Shown piece after piece: positions 23,190-36,164 of a DNA stretch of 64,000 nucleotides. The notes below the pieces were generated by a model, which was not told the origin of the DNA, ran no database searches, and was given only the letters and a program-made list of their open reading frames with translations. The stretch is from positions 1,864,690-1,928,689 of the forward strand of contig MNCI01029492.1 of the NCBI GenBank assembly GCA_015680685.1, in the 5' to 3' direction. Position 1 is the stretch's first letter. The number at the start of each line of letters is the position of its first letter. A program made the position numbers and the translations under genes. The stretch is from Gnetum montanum (Eukaryota > Streptophyta > Gnetopsida > Gnetales > Gnetaceae).

Positions 23190-25650
23190 TGGATGATGGA
23201 GAAGGTGGGATGGAATACAAACCTAAGTGAAACCTTTCCTAGAGCACTAACCCAAGCATTGCATCAACTTCCAAAAGGTGGCACTTGTAAAGTGGGTTCC
23301 ATTATAAAAAATCAGTGCACATGGCACACCAAACCTATTTACAATATGTTGTTGTACAAATCGAATAGCAGAGGATGATGTAAAGTTAGTGACAACTATT
23401 TCTTTTACCCATTTGGTGCAGTAGTTGACCACTATGATGATGTATGCCTTTCAATTAGACATGGGTGTGATGGGACCCATGAAATTTATGCCCCATATGT
23501 CAAAGGGATCTAGTGGTTGAATCCACTATTGAGGGTCCTCCATTTGAGCGGTCATCCCACCATATTGTTGATAGTGTTCAAAGGATCAAACAAACTAGTG
23601 GACATACCTAAAGATTATAGGCCAATAGTATCCTACCATCAGGATTTTTATGGCCTCACATCTCCTCACATAGTGGCCTCTACAAGGACCTTCGTGAGCA
23701 TCCTAGAGAACACATGATTGGTTCATATCAGGGACACACCAACAAAATAGGTCATCGGTGCACACCTTGTACAGCTGTATATTGATTTCCATGAAGTACT
23801 TAGCCCAATGAAGAAACTATTATTTCTTTCTAAGTTCTAGAAGTTGTGGCATCTCCTAAGTGAGAAGGTAAGTGAGGATGCCATCATACCATTTTGATTT
23901 GATGAGCACTTAGTCATTTATCACTCCTATAAAGAGGAGTTCATCTGGAAATTGATTAGAGAGTGCGTTCTTATCCTCTTTGTTATACCATCTTAGTTGA
24001 GAGAGATGGTTAGTGATCACATTCTCAGTCCCTTTTCAATCTACCATTGTAAGATTGAATTCCTACAAGATCAGAAGCCATCGTATGATACAGGGGCTCA
24101 CCATTGGCTTATTCATTAGGAAGTAAATGATACTATGATTTGTGTGCACAAACACTTTATAGCCAAAGACATAGTGCCTGAACTTTTTGAGAGCATACAC
24201 CACTACCATTAATTCTTTCTCTATTGTGGTGTAATTCAATTATGCACCCAAAATGCTTCAGCTCACATAGTAGATGTAATATGGACATTTCCTATGATCT
24301 AACTACTTAAGCATGGCTCCCAAGGCATAATTAGATGCATCTGTCATTATATGAAATGGTCTAGACCAATCTGGTACCTATAGAATTGGAGTTTTTATGA
24401 GTTTTTCCTTTAGCTATTAGAATGCATGTTTGCACTCCTTAGTCCAAATGAATGGAGCATCTTTCTTTGTATGCTCAACCAATGGCTTTGTGATCTTAGA
24501 GAAATTCTCTATAAATCATCGATAGTAGCTAGTGTATCCAAGGAATGATCAGACATCTTTAACTATCTATGGTTGATGTGTAATTCCTTGGATGACCCTT
24601 ATCTTTTATGGGTCTACATTAATCCCTACCTAAGTAATTCTGTGCCCCAGTATTATGCCCTCTTGGACCATTAAATGGCTTTTCTCCCAATTGAACCTAA
24701 GGCTTATTTCAACACATATTTTTAGTACTTACTCAAGGAAATCTAGGGCTTGCTCAAATGTAGCCCCAAAGGTAGAAAAGTTGTCCATAAAGACTTCTAA
24801 ATTGCTACCAATATGCTATTGAAAAATACTAAGGACCAAGTGTTGAAATCTTACAAGGGCATTACACAAACCGAACAACATCTTACAATATGTGAAAGTC
24901 CCCTAGGAACTCATGTATGTTGTTTTGGATTAATCTTCTAGCACAATCTAGATTTGGTTATAACCACTATAACCATCCAAGAAGCTATAATAGCAATGCT
25001 CATATATAATGTTCAACACTTGGTCTAGAAATGACAATGGAAAATGATCTTTAAATGTTGTCATATTCAATAGCCTAAAGTCGATGCAGACCTACCACTA
25101 ACCACTTTTCTTTGGCAGAATTATGAGTGGGCTAACCTACTCACTATCCGCAATGGGATAGATGAACCTTACCCTGAGGAGTTGTTTTATTTTTTTCTTG
25201 ACAATGTGCTTCAACTTGGGGTTTAGCCGCCTCTTTGGCTATCTTCTTGGCTTCATGGCTAGGTTAGTATAGATACGATGCTAGCATATCCTTGGATTAA
25301 TTCTAGTTAACTCAGGATATGACCAAGCAAAGGCTATTGGCCATTTGTTGACCACCTTGAACAGCTTGTCTTTTTTTTTGGGAGCAAGATTTACATTAAT
25401 TATAACTAGCTTGTCATTTTTAAAAAATGCATACTCCATGTTGGCTAGTAGAGTTTTTAACTCTAAGGGCTCTAACTTGAAATTATCAAGGATTTCCAGC
25501 TCTCCCCAACAAGCATCATCAACTTCATCATCAGAGAGTTGGTGATGAACTTGCTCAAGTTCATCCATGCCCTCAACATAAGCACATGTCAAGCTCTTCG
25601 AGGGTTCCATGCATAATGTGTTGCTATCACAGTCAGCTATCAACCACTCA
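23190..25650 (-). pseudogene. pol: Element C pol: RT, RNase H, integrase
   Basis: Read on the minus strand. The pre-RT linker at 25643-25281 ends in WPIAFAWSYPEL. RT is at about 25200-24480, RNase H at about 24480-24050 (FALKKFRHYVFGYKVFVHTN), then an integrase HHCC zone with HEGPCRGHY near 23680. The integrase core at 23560-23190 has WGINFMGP, VNYCTKWV and NRFGVPCALIFYNGTHF. The integrase Asp of D-N-G-T-H-F is Tyr here and the Asp of W-G-I-D-F is Asn, so catalytic residues are lost. Numerous stops and frameshifts. Sister to the pol of element H. Confidence 0.75.
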
Positions 25651-25672
25651 GTGCCCTCCTATTTTGTGGCTA

Positions 25673-26250
25673 CTACATATAGGTAACTTTGGATATCAAT
25701 TTCATGTGCACATTGATTGTATGTTTTAATGAATGTACTTTTAATGGACCAAATTTTCTACATGCAATTACATCCATTATCATTATATGTGATGCATGGA
25801 ACTCACTTCTCCTCAAGTCATCCAAATTCTTTCTCCTTGGAGATTTCCAAGGAGAGGTCCCTGATGTCCATTCGTGCATCAGCGATGCTTAACCATGCAT
25901 ATCCCATGATGATAGGGAAGTCACCTTTGCGATTTTCTACCTTGATCACCAGAAAATACACAAGATAGGACCACCCACAAACTATAGTCACAATGTCCTT
26001 CATTGATCCCAAAGGGATAGTGATATATTGGTTTGCCAATTTTAAATGGATATTGTTCTTCTTAAGAGGTGGTAAGTTCTAGGCCTTGTACATGTCATGG
26101 GAGATGAGATTGACACTAGAACCATAATAAAAAAGAGCCTTACATGGTTCATGTCCAATGATTTATAAGTAAATAAGAGGACTTCTTGGGTTAGATCTCT
26201 TTGTGAGAAGGTTTCTAGCCTTGATCCAATTAGAGACAATATGAGTTAAT
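25673..26250 (-). pseudogene. pro: Element C protease
   Basis: A minus-strand frame contains LFYYGSSVNLIS near 26130-26095, where element H has LLDYGSGVNLIS. It continues as QYITIPLGSMKDI and GDFPIIMGYAWL (about 26030-25880). An active-site Asp appears replaced by Tyr. Stops break the frame. Confidence 0.6.
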
Positions 26251-28717
26251 ATCACAATGTAGATTTGAGGTGGTGTTTAGTTTGAAGGGCCTCGAATGTG
26301 TTTGATGTAGTGGTTGAGGATGCTGGAGATATAGGACGACTAGCTGCATTAGGTTGTGAGGGTTTGGGAGGATTGTTAGGTTGGAAAAATGGTCCTTTCT
26401 TGAATCTATAGTTTGAACCACTTGGGTAGAAGTTCATTTGTAAATTTACAGCCCTCATAGCATTTCATTGCTACAGCTATGGGGGAATTTTGCCTTGCAT
26501 AGATGAAGTAGGAGGTAATTAAGTTAATAGCAAAGGGATGTGTGTAGACAAATGCGAAGGATGGTATGGATATGGGAGCTTCCCTCAAGTAGATGATGAA
26601 TGAGTTCAATGGTACTCTAGAGGATAATAGTGATGTTGGAATAAGGCATGGCTGGCAAAGCCATGTGGAGAAACAAGTTGCTGAACATAGTACCCGTATG
26701 GATCTGGTTTCCTATAAGGGTACTACTATCTCAGTGGTTGCATCCCCCATGACTGTGATTGCTGCCATTACTCGTATTGCTGATATTGTTGTTGTCATGA
26801 AGCTCCACTTGGATAGTAAGCTTGTTGTTGTTGGTGGAATTGCCTTAGATTGCCTTAAGGATAAGCTAATTATCTAGGGGCTTACCTATATGCTAGTCAA
26901 GGATTCAGTACATACATCCCAGACTCTTCTAAGTGTGACACCATAGGGCAACATCTCTTAAGATGATCATAATGAAAAATGTCACATCCAACATCATCAT
27001 CGAAGTTTGTCTCCATGACGACTTCTACTGCAGCAGCTTTGCCCTTACCTCTTTGGTAGGCGCGTTCAACTTCTTTCCACCTCTTGTGATTGTAATCACT
27101 ATTCTACTCTTGGGATTCTTTAGCAATCTTCATAACAATTTGGAATTTTTCATCTAAAAAGTCTCATAGTTTATCAACTTTTTCTAAAATGTCAAAAACA
27201 AATTTTTGGATGGGTAAGGTTTTTCTGTTCACCACCTCGTCGAGTGGTGACTCCTCCTTGTCATAAAATCAAACCTCCCTTTTCTTGATGGAAGGGTCCC
27301 TATTGTATTCTTCTACACTATTCCTCTTTCACAACTCACCTTCTTCTTTTACTACCTACTCAATCAACCTTTGGATCTGATGAGCTCTTAGTTTAGATAG
27401 TCTCCCTTGGGCACAAACTCCAAGAGTTCTTCTGGTTTCTGCTTTGAGCCTATCTATGATGTGGTGGAGTTGTTCCCTCTGAGAATTACCATGGCTAGGG
27501 CATCAATGTAAGAGAGAATAATATATGCCCATGGTGACATCCAAGGGTTCACATGTTCTCTATTTCTAGCCTTGGATTTGCCTTATCAAATTAGATACTC
27601 TAGAGTACATATGGTATTTATCATTAACTAGTTCTAGCATGGTGCTCCATCTGTGAATGGATTCTGGTTGCAAGGATTGATACCAGCTTTCTACCTCTTT
27701 GATGAGTGTCCTAGGAACTAGCTTCAATTTTTACTAGTCATTTTTTATGTTTTGTAAGGCACAGGGATCATGAAAGGCTCATAGATGGTTTTACAGATCA
27801 AAGTTATATCCCCCCTCAAATCTTAGGATATTGTTCATGTTTAGGTGCTTAATCCGACTATCTCTCACATGCCTATTTGGAATTTTGATAGCCTCTATGA
27901 TATATAACATACTTTAGGTTGCCAATAAAGGCTTATCATCATCATTATTTCATTGTTGCTGATGATGTCCCTTATTACCCCTTCATTCACTGTGGGCCTG
28001 GTGATCAGCATTATTATCCCACTATTCACCTCCATCACAATTATTCCTTCTATGATGTTTTTTAGAACCAGAAGAATAGGAAGAAGAAGATGTAGATGAA
28101 GAGGATGAAGAGGGAGGATGATTGTTACCACCATGGTATTTGCTGACTCCTCTTCAGTTGTTACGACCATGTTCATCAAGTTTCTTATCATCTTGATGCT
28201 TGTTTGAGCCCCTACCTTAAATGCCATCTTTACCTGAACTAAGATTGTTGATAGTGGATCGTAGATTCAAGGCCACACCCTCATCACCAGTAATGAGGGA
28301 TGGAAAATTTTCATGTTGAGAGCCCCCAAAGGGAGGGTCCTCATTAGCATCTTGGTTCAACAAGAACAAGGGATTGGTAAACCGTTTCCCCTTCACAAAC
28401 TCATGTCACTTCTCCTGGTGTTGATCTCTCTAGCATTCTATTTCAGTAGTATGATAGTGCCAGTAGTCATAATCATGTGTAACGTACTCCTCTTGAAGAT
28501 CTTGAATGCCTAACTTCTTAAGAGTTTGAAGTAGCATCACGGGCATAGATCAATTGGGAGACATTACAATTTTTCCTTCCATGTCACAACATTGTAGTTG
28601 TTCATCCTAGTGTAGGATGAAGGTGAAATCAAGCACATACCCATCTAGATGAGTATATACCACCTTGCATTCTTGCAGGATCAATGGTTTAGCATTGTCA
28701 TGCCTATGAGAAGACAT
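26250..28717 (-). pseudogene. gag: Element C gag
   Basis: A minus-strand ATG at 28717 (MSSHRHDN) starts a degenerate Gag-like frame about 134 bp from the PBS. Downstream are an NHG-rich region near 28200-27900 and a Tyr/Pro/Gln- and Ser-rich tail near 26460-26250 (PSGSNYRFKKGPFFQP). Frameshifts and stops are frequent. Assignment rests mainly on position and on similarity of the tail to Gag of H. Confidence 0.55.
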
Positions 28718-28850
28718 TTTACAAACAAATAAAATATCAGTGTGCTTACAGGCTTATATTATGTGTGAGAATGATGTGGACCTTAGGGTTTTTCCAACGA
28801 TGTCAATGATGCTCACTACTCCTAGTTAGTGCACATTTCAAACAAAAAGA

Positions 28851-28870
28851 GTCCTTAGCAATGACGCCAA
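28851..28870 (-). other. Primer binding site of element C
   Basis: On the minus strand, TTGGCGTCATTGCTAAGGAC directly follows the LTR end. It is close to the Athila-type primer site. Confidence 0.75.
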
Positions 28871-29720
28871 CGATGAGTTGCAAGGTACCCCTATGCTCAA
28901 CCATACGAATCACAAAGCATTCACACGTGATCCAGTTGAATCCCATGTACTCTATAGTTTTTCGATGCACTAGTTCTCTAGGAAGTAAACTGGGCATTGA
29001 GAATGTTCGTTGTCTTCCCAACTACACTTGTGAAGCTTAAGGATATGGTTTTAAATGTAATTGAGGCACATGATTTTTATGAATTTATATTTTATGATTT
29101 TATTATTTGAAATAAATAGAATAGAGAATAAAGTAATTTAATATCTAGTTTAATCTAATGGACTAACTATTGTTCAACTGGTCCTAACATAAGTATTTGG
29201 TCCCACTTGCCTTACACATCCTAAACACATATAACGTTGCTAGGTTACTAAGCGTTAAGTGTTGTTGGGATTATGAAAGGTCATATGCATGCCCAAAGCG
29301 ATCGTACTTATGTGTTTACTTAATCGTTATTTAAGTTATCCTACTTAATTACTTAATTAACTTAATTACTAAATAACATTGAATAAATAATTGAAAACAT
29401 TAATGCATGAATAAAACATTTAAGCTACCCAGAATGTTGCAAGGTTTATTAAGAAGTTTGTCTTTATTGTTGCACAAACTGTTGTGCTCAAGTACAACAA
29501 TGCTTGAATAAAGATTTGTACACTCAATGACTCCTACTATAGGCACTTAGGAAAATATTCTAACTTTCAAATGTAAAAACTACAAGAGCCTCATTACAAT
29601 TATGACAAGATGATGCATAAACACGATGAGTTGGCACATATTTATAGGAAAGAATAGACCCTACATTGGTGGGGCCCAGTCAATGATGCCTTGTTGACAT
29701 GGCCAATCCATGACTCATCA
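28871..29720 (-). repeat. Element C 5' LTR (850 bp)
   Basis: Minus-strand TATA box at 29646-29639. Its last 150 bases recur at 20123-20274, and most of it aligns with the related LTR at 37775-38635. The internal-side end reads CTCATCG, with the expected CA end changed. Confidence 0.82.
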
Positions 29721-29725
29721 AAAGG

Positions 29726-31723
29726 TATTGAGGTAGATCCTGAGCAAATTCGAGTCATACAAAATATCACTCAAAGGCCACAAATAATAAAAGATGTGAG
29801 ATCATTCTTGGACCACATGGGATATTATAGAAGATTTATAGAGAATTTTTCAAAGATAGCAAAACCACTTGTGGAACTCACTAAGAAGGATGCACCCTTC
29901 AAATAGACAGAGTCATGTGAAAAGGCATTTGAAACTTTGAAGTAGAGACTAGTTGAGACACCAATCCTTTAAGCTCTGGATTGGTTTAGGCCTTTTCACA
30001 TCATGACTAATTCTTTCAATTACATGTGTGGTGTAGTACTGACACAACTAGATGATCAGAAGAGACCCTATTATATACACTATGCTAGTAGAAGCATCAC
30101 GAGGGCACAACTGAACTACACCACAACAAAAAAGGAGTTGATGGCCATGGTATATGCAGTTGAGAAGTTCAAACATTATGTGCTCAGGTATCAAATTTAT
30201 GTCAAAATTGATCAAAGTGCCATCTGATTTCTCATGAAAAAACCAGTGATCAGTCCTAGGCTGATAAGATGGCTCATCATTTTGCAAGAATTCGAAATTA
30301 CAATGATTGATAAAAAGGGCACAAAAAACGTGGTAGCTGGTCCTCTATTAAGGCTAAAGTAGGATGTCCAAGATCAAGTAGAATCTTTATCCTACCAGTT
30401 CCCCAATGTGAACCTATTTATTGAAATAGTAAAGGCTATAAATTTGACAGGAAAGCCATGGACAATAGAATATCCAACTTATCCATCAACACAAGATTTT
30501 CCTGCTAATTAGAATAAGAAACAACAAGAACAATTCCTTCAAAGAGAAAAACTATATATGGAAATCAATAGTAACCTATACAAGATCTGTGCATATGGGC
30601 TAGTTAGATGGTATGTGTCAGAGTGTGACCAATAGAGAGTTCTATAAGAAGTTCATGAAGGTCCATGTGGCGGCCACTATGCAAGGCACAAAACAACACT
30701 CAAACTAATAATGGTAGGCTATTTTTGGCCTGTATTGTCCAAATATGCCCATAATTTTGCATAGTCTTGTGATAGATATCAAAAGGATGGAGGAATAACG
30801 GCCAAAAATGTAGGGCCACAATAGTGGATACAGCCTTTTGAGCCATTTGATATATGGGGAATTGATTTTATGAAATCCATAACATTGATGTTGAATGGAA
30901 AAGCATACATAATTGTGATTGTGGATTACTGTACAAGGTGGGCAGAGGCAACAACTATTAAAGATTATACAACTAAGACCATTGCCAAATTCTTCCAACA
31001 GAATGTGGTGAATATATTTGAAGTACCCAGACAACTCATATTTGACAACGGAACTCATTTTATGGGTATTATCTTTAAGAAGCTCATGTAACAGCTGGGG
31101 ATCAACCATTAACTAACTACACCATATCACCCCCAAGCTAATGGTTAAATAGAAGTTACTAACTAAGAAATCACCAGAATCTTAACTATAACTATTAGTA
31201 AGTTTAGGAAGGACTGGAGTACTAAACTTAACGGTGCTCTATGGGCCTATAGAACATCATGAAAATTACCCATATGATACTCCCCATATGAGCTAGTTTA
31301 TGGAAAACTACCAACACTTCCTATTCAGATGGAGTTGCAAACCTTAGGTACTGCTTGTCAACTTGACCTTGATTTGAGCTTAGCCCAATGAGAACATCTC
31401 ATGAATCTAAACCCTTTAGATGAAAATAGGCTTGTAGCACTAATGTACAATGTGCTTCATAAGCATTACTCCAAACACGGGCATGACACATGGATAACAA
31501 AAGTAATAATACAATTGGGAGATAAGTTCCTTTACTATAATCCTAATCATGTGCCACAAAAAGCCAAATTTCAAACACTTTGGGAAGGACCATATATTGT
31601 TGAAGTAACGTATCCATTAGTTGCCTTACACATATATCACCCATCATGTCCTTTGAAGCTCATTCTTGTTAATGTCCAACAAGTCAAATTTGATCATGAA
31701 CATTCCAAGGAATCTACCTAATC
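29726..31723 (+). pseudogene. pol: Element H, 3' part: RT end, RNase H, integrase
   Basis: Continues the RT broken at 20122: KGIEVDPEQI, then FLDHMGYYRRFIENFSKIAKPL to about 29906. RNase H spans about 29990-30350 (PYYIHYASRSITRAQLNYTTTKKE in pieces, EKFKHYVLRY). Integrase spans about 30640-31720: HEGPCGGHYARH and CDRYQKDGG for HHCC, WGIDFM and FDNGTHFMG for two catalytic Asp, and an NG-x-IEVTN block for the Glu. A C-terminal LWEGPYIV module ends in a TAA near 31719. Several stops. The end of RT lies at the insertion point of element C. Confidence 0.82.
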
Positions 31724-34499
31724 TATGCAACTGTCTTCCACTCATTCTTTCTTTCAATTAACCAATTCTAATGATAGTCATGGGGGTGTTCATTTGGACA
31801 TGTAGGTACTTTATTGAAATTTTCACTTTCTTTTTATTTTTCTATTCTTTTATACTTTTCAATTTTTTAATAATTTCTTAATTCTTTTACATTTTCCACT
31901 CTTTAATAATTTTGCATTCTTGTAACATTTTTTGTTCTTTATATTTTTTTCATTTTTACTATCTTTTTCATCTTTCTCATACTTTGTTGTCATTTTCTTT
32001 GTAAATATTTTTGATTACTAATAAAACACACAAAAAATAAGGAAAGATGTAGTCCAATAAGGTGAATATTTCCCTATGTTATTAAGTCATAAGGAACTAA
32101 TTATTTGTACAGTGAGATCACAACATTCATCCACCCATTCCATTAATAAGAGGTTCTTACCACGACCATAATGATATTCTTTCCATCATAAAACTAAGAA
32201 TAAACTTGTGATCATTATGCTTGGACTGAAAGGTGAAGAACCCAGTGGGAATGAAAAGGGTGTGACATCAAGGGGATTTGTGGATTTTCTTGGATTAATG
32301 CTATGAGTTCTATCCTGTTTCTTAGGTTGTATTATATCATTGTAGATCTAACGAAAAATGGAAGTAAGAGTACAATAAGTGCTACCTTACCATGTTACCA
32401 GAAAGACATGTTCCCATGCCTGAAGGTAGTCCTCTAGTAAGGCTGATACAAATCAAAATAAAACTCATGCACAAAATAAATTTTTAGGGGTCCTATTAGA
32501 AAGAAATGTTACCCATGCCTGAAGGTAGGTGGCTTCTCAGGAATCTAAAAAAAATCATATAAAGGTGCAATGAATAAACTCCGCCCTTGGACAATCCACC
32601 AAGTGGTAATACTCCTTGCAAGAATGGTAGTCTTACAGTTGTAACTCCATGAGATAAAATAATGTGATGTCATTGGAATGTGGTATGAACTTGGTTTGAA
32701 TCTTGGACAAAAAGACTAATAATTACTTTAACCACTAATAAAACACAAGAATTCATTATGCCTATGGTATGACACCTCACATCCCAATTTCTGCAATCCC
32801 TTCTAAGTCCATCTCATCTCACTATATGAATAATTATGACTTGTGGTTTTATGTAACATAGTGTAATTTTCCCAATCTAGTGCACTAACATGTGTGTTTT
32901 GCTAAATATGTATGTGTTACATTTAATTCCTTGAGTATTTAAGGACACTTTATGTGTGGTTATATAGGGGCATTAAGGGTTGATGCTTGCTTTGGGAAGG
33001 ATTCACTTGTATAGTTGTTGTGTCTTATACTTGGCAAGTGATTCCACATCATCTTAAGCTTTCCAAAAATGATAAATGTTAATAAAAAATTTCCTTACTA
33101 ATTCAATACATTTGTTCATACATCAAGAGTTCACACCCATCTCTTATCCATCCTAAACACTTAATGAACTTTCATAGCTTGAGATTTCTTCCTTATGCAC
33201 TTTCTATGTCAAATTCTCAAAACATATGCATCATTCATAGCCTAAGACCCTCTAAACATGTTTCATATCTTCCACACATCCCACTTGACTCATTTTTTAC
33301 CAAGAAAATCACCAAAAAATTTGAAATATCCCATTATGATATCATAGCTCTAATATAGGATCACCTTTGATATCGGATCTACGATAATAGGCATAAAAAA
33401 ATTATATATAGTGTGAGGAGTTAGCAAAAATTTTCATTTCTCATTTTCCACAAGGAGAAACTTTTTGCAATTTTTTCTTTCACATAGTTCTTTAACATTG
33501 TAACTATTGATGCTCATAACTTCATACTTATATCTCTGATTCTTTGAATTTTCAAGCCTTGTTGATCACAGAGCTCTAACCATAGTCGTGGGGGGGGGGG
33601 GGGGTGGGGGGGGGGGGGGGGCGGCGCTAAAATTTAAGTTAGAATTTTCTAATGACTGGAAGATATTATAAGGGTAAGTATGAAAGGAAAACTGAAAATT
33701 TTTTGACAAAAATCATTCACACTAAAGCCATAAACACTTAAATAATCCTCTTAATGAACCATACCAACTATTATAGGTCATAAATAAGAGAAAAATAGAT
33801 AACTATGAAGGGTTATAAGGAAACTAACACCTAAGGGGTTCCTTTTTAAGGATTTTTCTAACTCTACAATCATAACAAGCTAAGAACTTGAGCTAGTAAA
33901 GGGTACAAGTAAGGAAAGAGTTATTAAGAATTGGAGTAAACATTTTAATAATTTTCAAACCCTTGGTAATTGTAGATGGTCTTGAAAAGAGGAGCAATAG
34001 GAGGACCTTCATAGCTAGCAAGCAAAAGGCCAAGAGGCCAATGATGAGGTCAAATGGGGGAAAAACCCCCACAATCAAAACATGTGGAGTAGGAGGCTCA
34101 ATCCTTTAGTCTCCATCAAGAAACTCTTGCTATAGGATACTTGACCTAAGCAAAGGTAGAAGATCCATAAGCACTAACACAAGGATAATGCCTCATGCTA
34201 TCACTAGATTGCCTCCAAGCCATCTAGGGGAAAATGATCATGTCCACCATGATCGCAAAGCTCAACTTTGGTCCATTCTTGGAATTTGCTCTAGAAATGG
34301 TGAAGACACAACTCCAAGCATCACCATTATGACCTACACTTACAAATAATGAGGAATGATACTTGGGGGAGACATATCAATTTTGGCATAACAAAGGGGA
34401 AGATGCAACAATTAACGTTGAGGGAATCTTGGTATCCTATTCTAGGTGATAGCCAAAGCCCTTAATGTAACTAATGAAGGGGCAAAAGTAGCACATCTT
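31724..34499 (+). other. Element H post-integrase noncoding region
   Basis: T-rich low complexity at 31800-32020. Bases 32220-32530 match, in inverted orientation, the segment 44480-44800 (for example AATGAAAAGGGTGTGACATC and CCCATGCCTGAAGGT), showing this region is common to H and F. A short block at 32985-33009 is shared with C and F. I see no gene. Confidence 0.6.
33590..33621 (+). repeat. Poly-G tract
   Basis: 32 bases that are all G except one T at 33605. It is extreme for this AT-rich context, and its length may be inexact because sequencers slip here. It could form a G-quadruplex. Confidence 0.85.
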
Positions 34500-36160
34500 T
34501 CCACTAGATTAGATATGGATACAAGAAGATTGTGATTGCAAAGAGCATATGACAAAGATGACAAGGATTATAATGAGCTAACTCTTGAAGAAAGAATTTA
34601 CTTCAAAATTAGTACATATCATATGTTTCCGACAAAAAGATTGAATAGAATATTAACATATGCAACCAGAGGAACTGCGATCTTAATGGAAAATTTTAAT
34701 GCAAACATCGCACACCTTTATTCCTTAAGATCCAACAGCGGTTTGAGGAAAAGAACACAGGGAAGCTAAAGCTTCCATTCCCTTACCTTATCAGGAAGCT
34801 GTGTAGATGTGTTGGAATCCTAGGGTACACTAATGATGTCCCTAGGAAGGCTTAGAATGCTTCTTATGCTCAAATGCTTAAGTCGGCACCACCAAAGAAG
34901 GACCAGGTGGAGAAATAAATAGATGCTAAGGAAACCACTCAAACTACTGTGTGACAATAGCAAATAGGACTGAATGATCAACAGCAAGAGTAATAGCAAT
35001 AGTAAATTCCACCATCGCCGCCACAAGACTATAGGTTATTAATGAGTCATTTATAATAAACTGCAAAAACAATCAATTGGGGAACACATGAGGAGGCCAA
35101 AAAGTATAAAGTCATCTATAGTGCCATCCAACCCACAGTTTCCACAAATTCCACTATTGGACAAATTTCATTTCATCCAGGAGGAGAGGACCAATGGTTA
35201 CAACAAATTTCTAGCAACGTTGCATCATTCCAAGTGGTGTTGGAAACTGGAGAAGGAGCCATGGTTATGGTTATGTAGCACAAGGATGCAGCATGAGTCC
35301 TAGAAGTGATCACAGATCACATAAAAGAATCATTCAACATACCTTTTGTTTTGCCAACTGATCTTTCTAGAGCCATAGATGCTCAAATACTAGCTTGTAC
35401 CTCAGTGACTTTTACAAAACATAAGGACATGCTTGATAGACTATTGCAAATAGGACAGGTCATGCAAAATATTTTCGACATCCTAAGTAATGTCACTATA
35501 GTGTAGTTAGAACTCATAGCAACTAAGGGTAAGTTGGTGATGGTAGACACCAGGGTAGAGGATGCAGAAAATGAAATTCAAAAATTATAGGAAGAGCTCA
35601 TGACCCTGAGAGTCAAACGCGTAGATCCAACACAATTTGTTGCACCTGACCCATGAGAGCAGTTTAGAATAGAATAGATCAATTACTTAGTAGAGCATAA
35701 CAAGCAGATGGAGGAAGAAAAGGAGAAAGCAATTTGGAATGCCTTAGTAGTAGAAGCACAAACACATGCACATGATAAGGCACTCACCACAGTACAGAAA
35801 GAAAATAAGCAACTCACTGAAGATAATACCAGGTTGACCAATGTGAAACTGTAGAAAAACATTCTTGAAGAGAGCATCCATTAGTTAAGAGAACAACTGA
35901 TGAGGATCAACCAGGATATGAGCCGTTTAGCATGAGAAAATAGAATCCTCTCAATGAAGGAGGTACATGCCATCTGAGAAAAATCAACTGTTGAAATAAG
36001 CACATGGTAGAATAAGGCAAAAAGACATGAAAGGCTCAAAGAACACTTCTATGATCAAGTGGGCATGTACAACCAAATCTTTGAGAAGGAAATCCAAATG
36101 GTGAAGTCCCAAATCATGCATGATTCAGTCAAATTCTATGGATGGGACTAGCATGGCATC
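34500..36160 (+). pseudogene. Element H extra ORF after integrase
   Basis: Degenerate frame with LTLEERIYFKISTYHMFPTK early, LPFPYLIRKLC at about 34770-34804, a Gln-rich low-complexity stretch near 34940-35010, then NIFDILSNVT near 35470 and a long Glu/Lys/Gln-rich coiled-coil-like part to about 36150. Stops interrupt it about every 50-100 codons. Element C carries the same blocks on the minus strand (22050-20290). Its position matches the env-like third ORF of Athila elements. Function unknown; no membrane segment seen. Confidence 0.6.
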
Positions 36161-36164
36161 TAAA

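Larger units (their letters stand above)
20123..29720 (-). mobile_element. Athila-like LTR retrotransposon C, nested in H
   Basis: The ends are TGATGAG and CTCATCA (perfect 7-bp inverted repeats), flanked by AAAGG duplications. Reading the minus strand: 5' LTR 29720-28871; PBS 28870-28851; gag from 28717; protease; RT and RNase H about 25300-23560; integrase about 23560-23190; an LTR-like insert near 22150-22730; an extra ORF 22050-20290; and a 3' LTR remnant of about 150 bp. The PBS reads TTGGCGTCATTGC, close to the TTGGCGCCGTTGCC primer site known from Athila elements. It interrupts H within RT. Confidence 0.82.
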
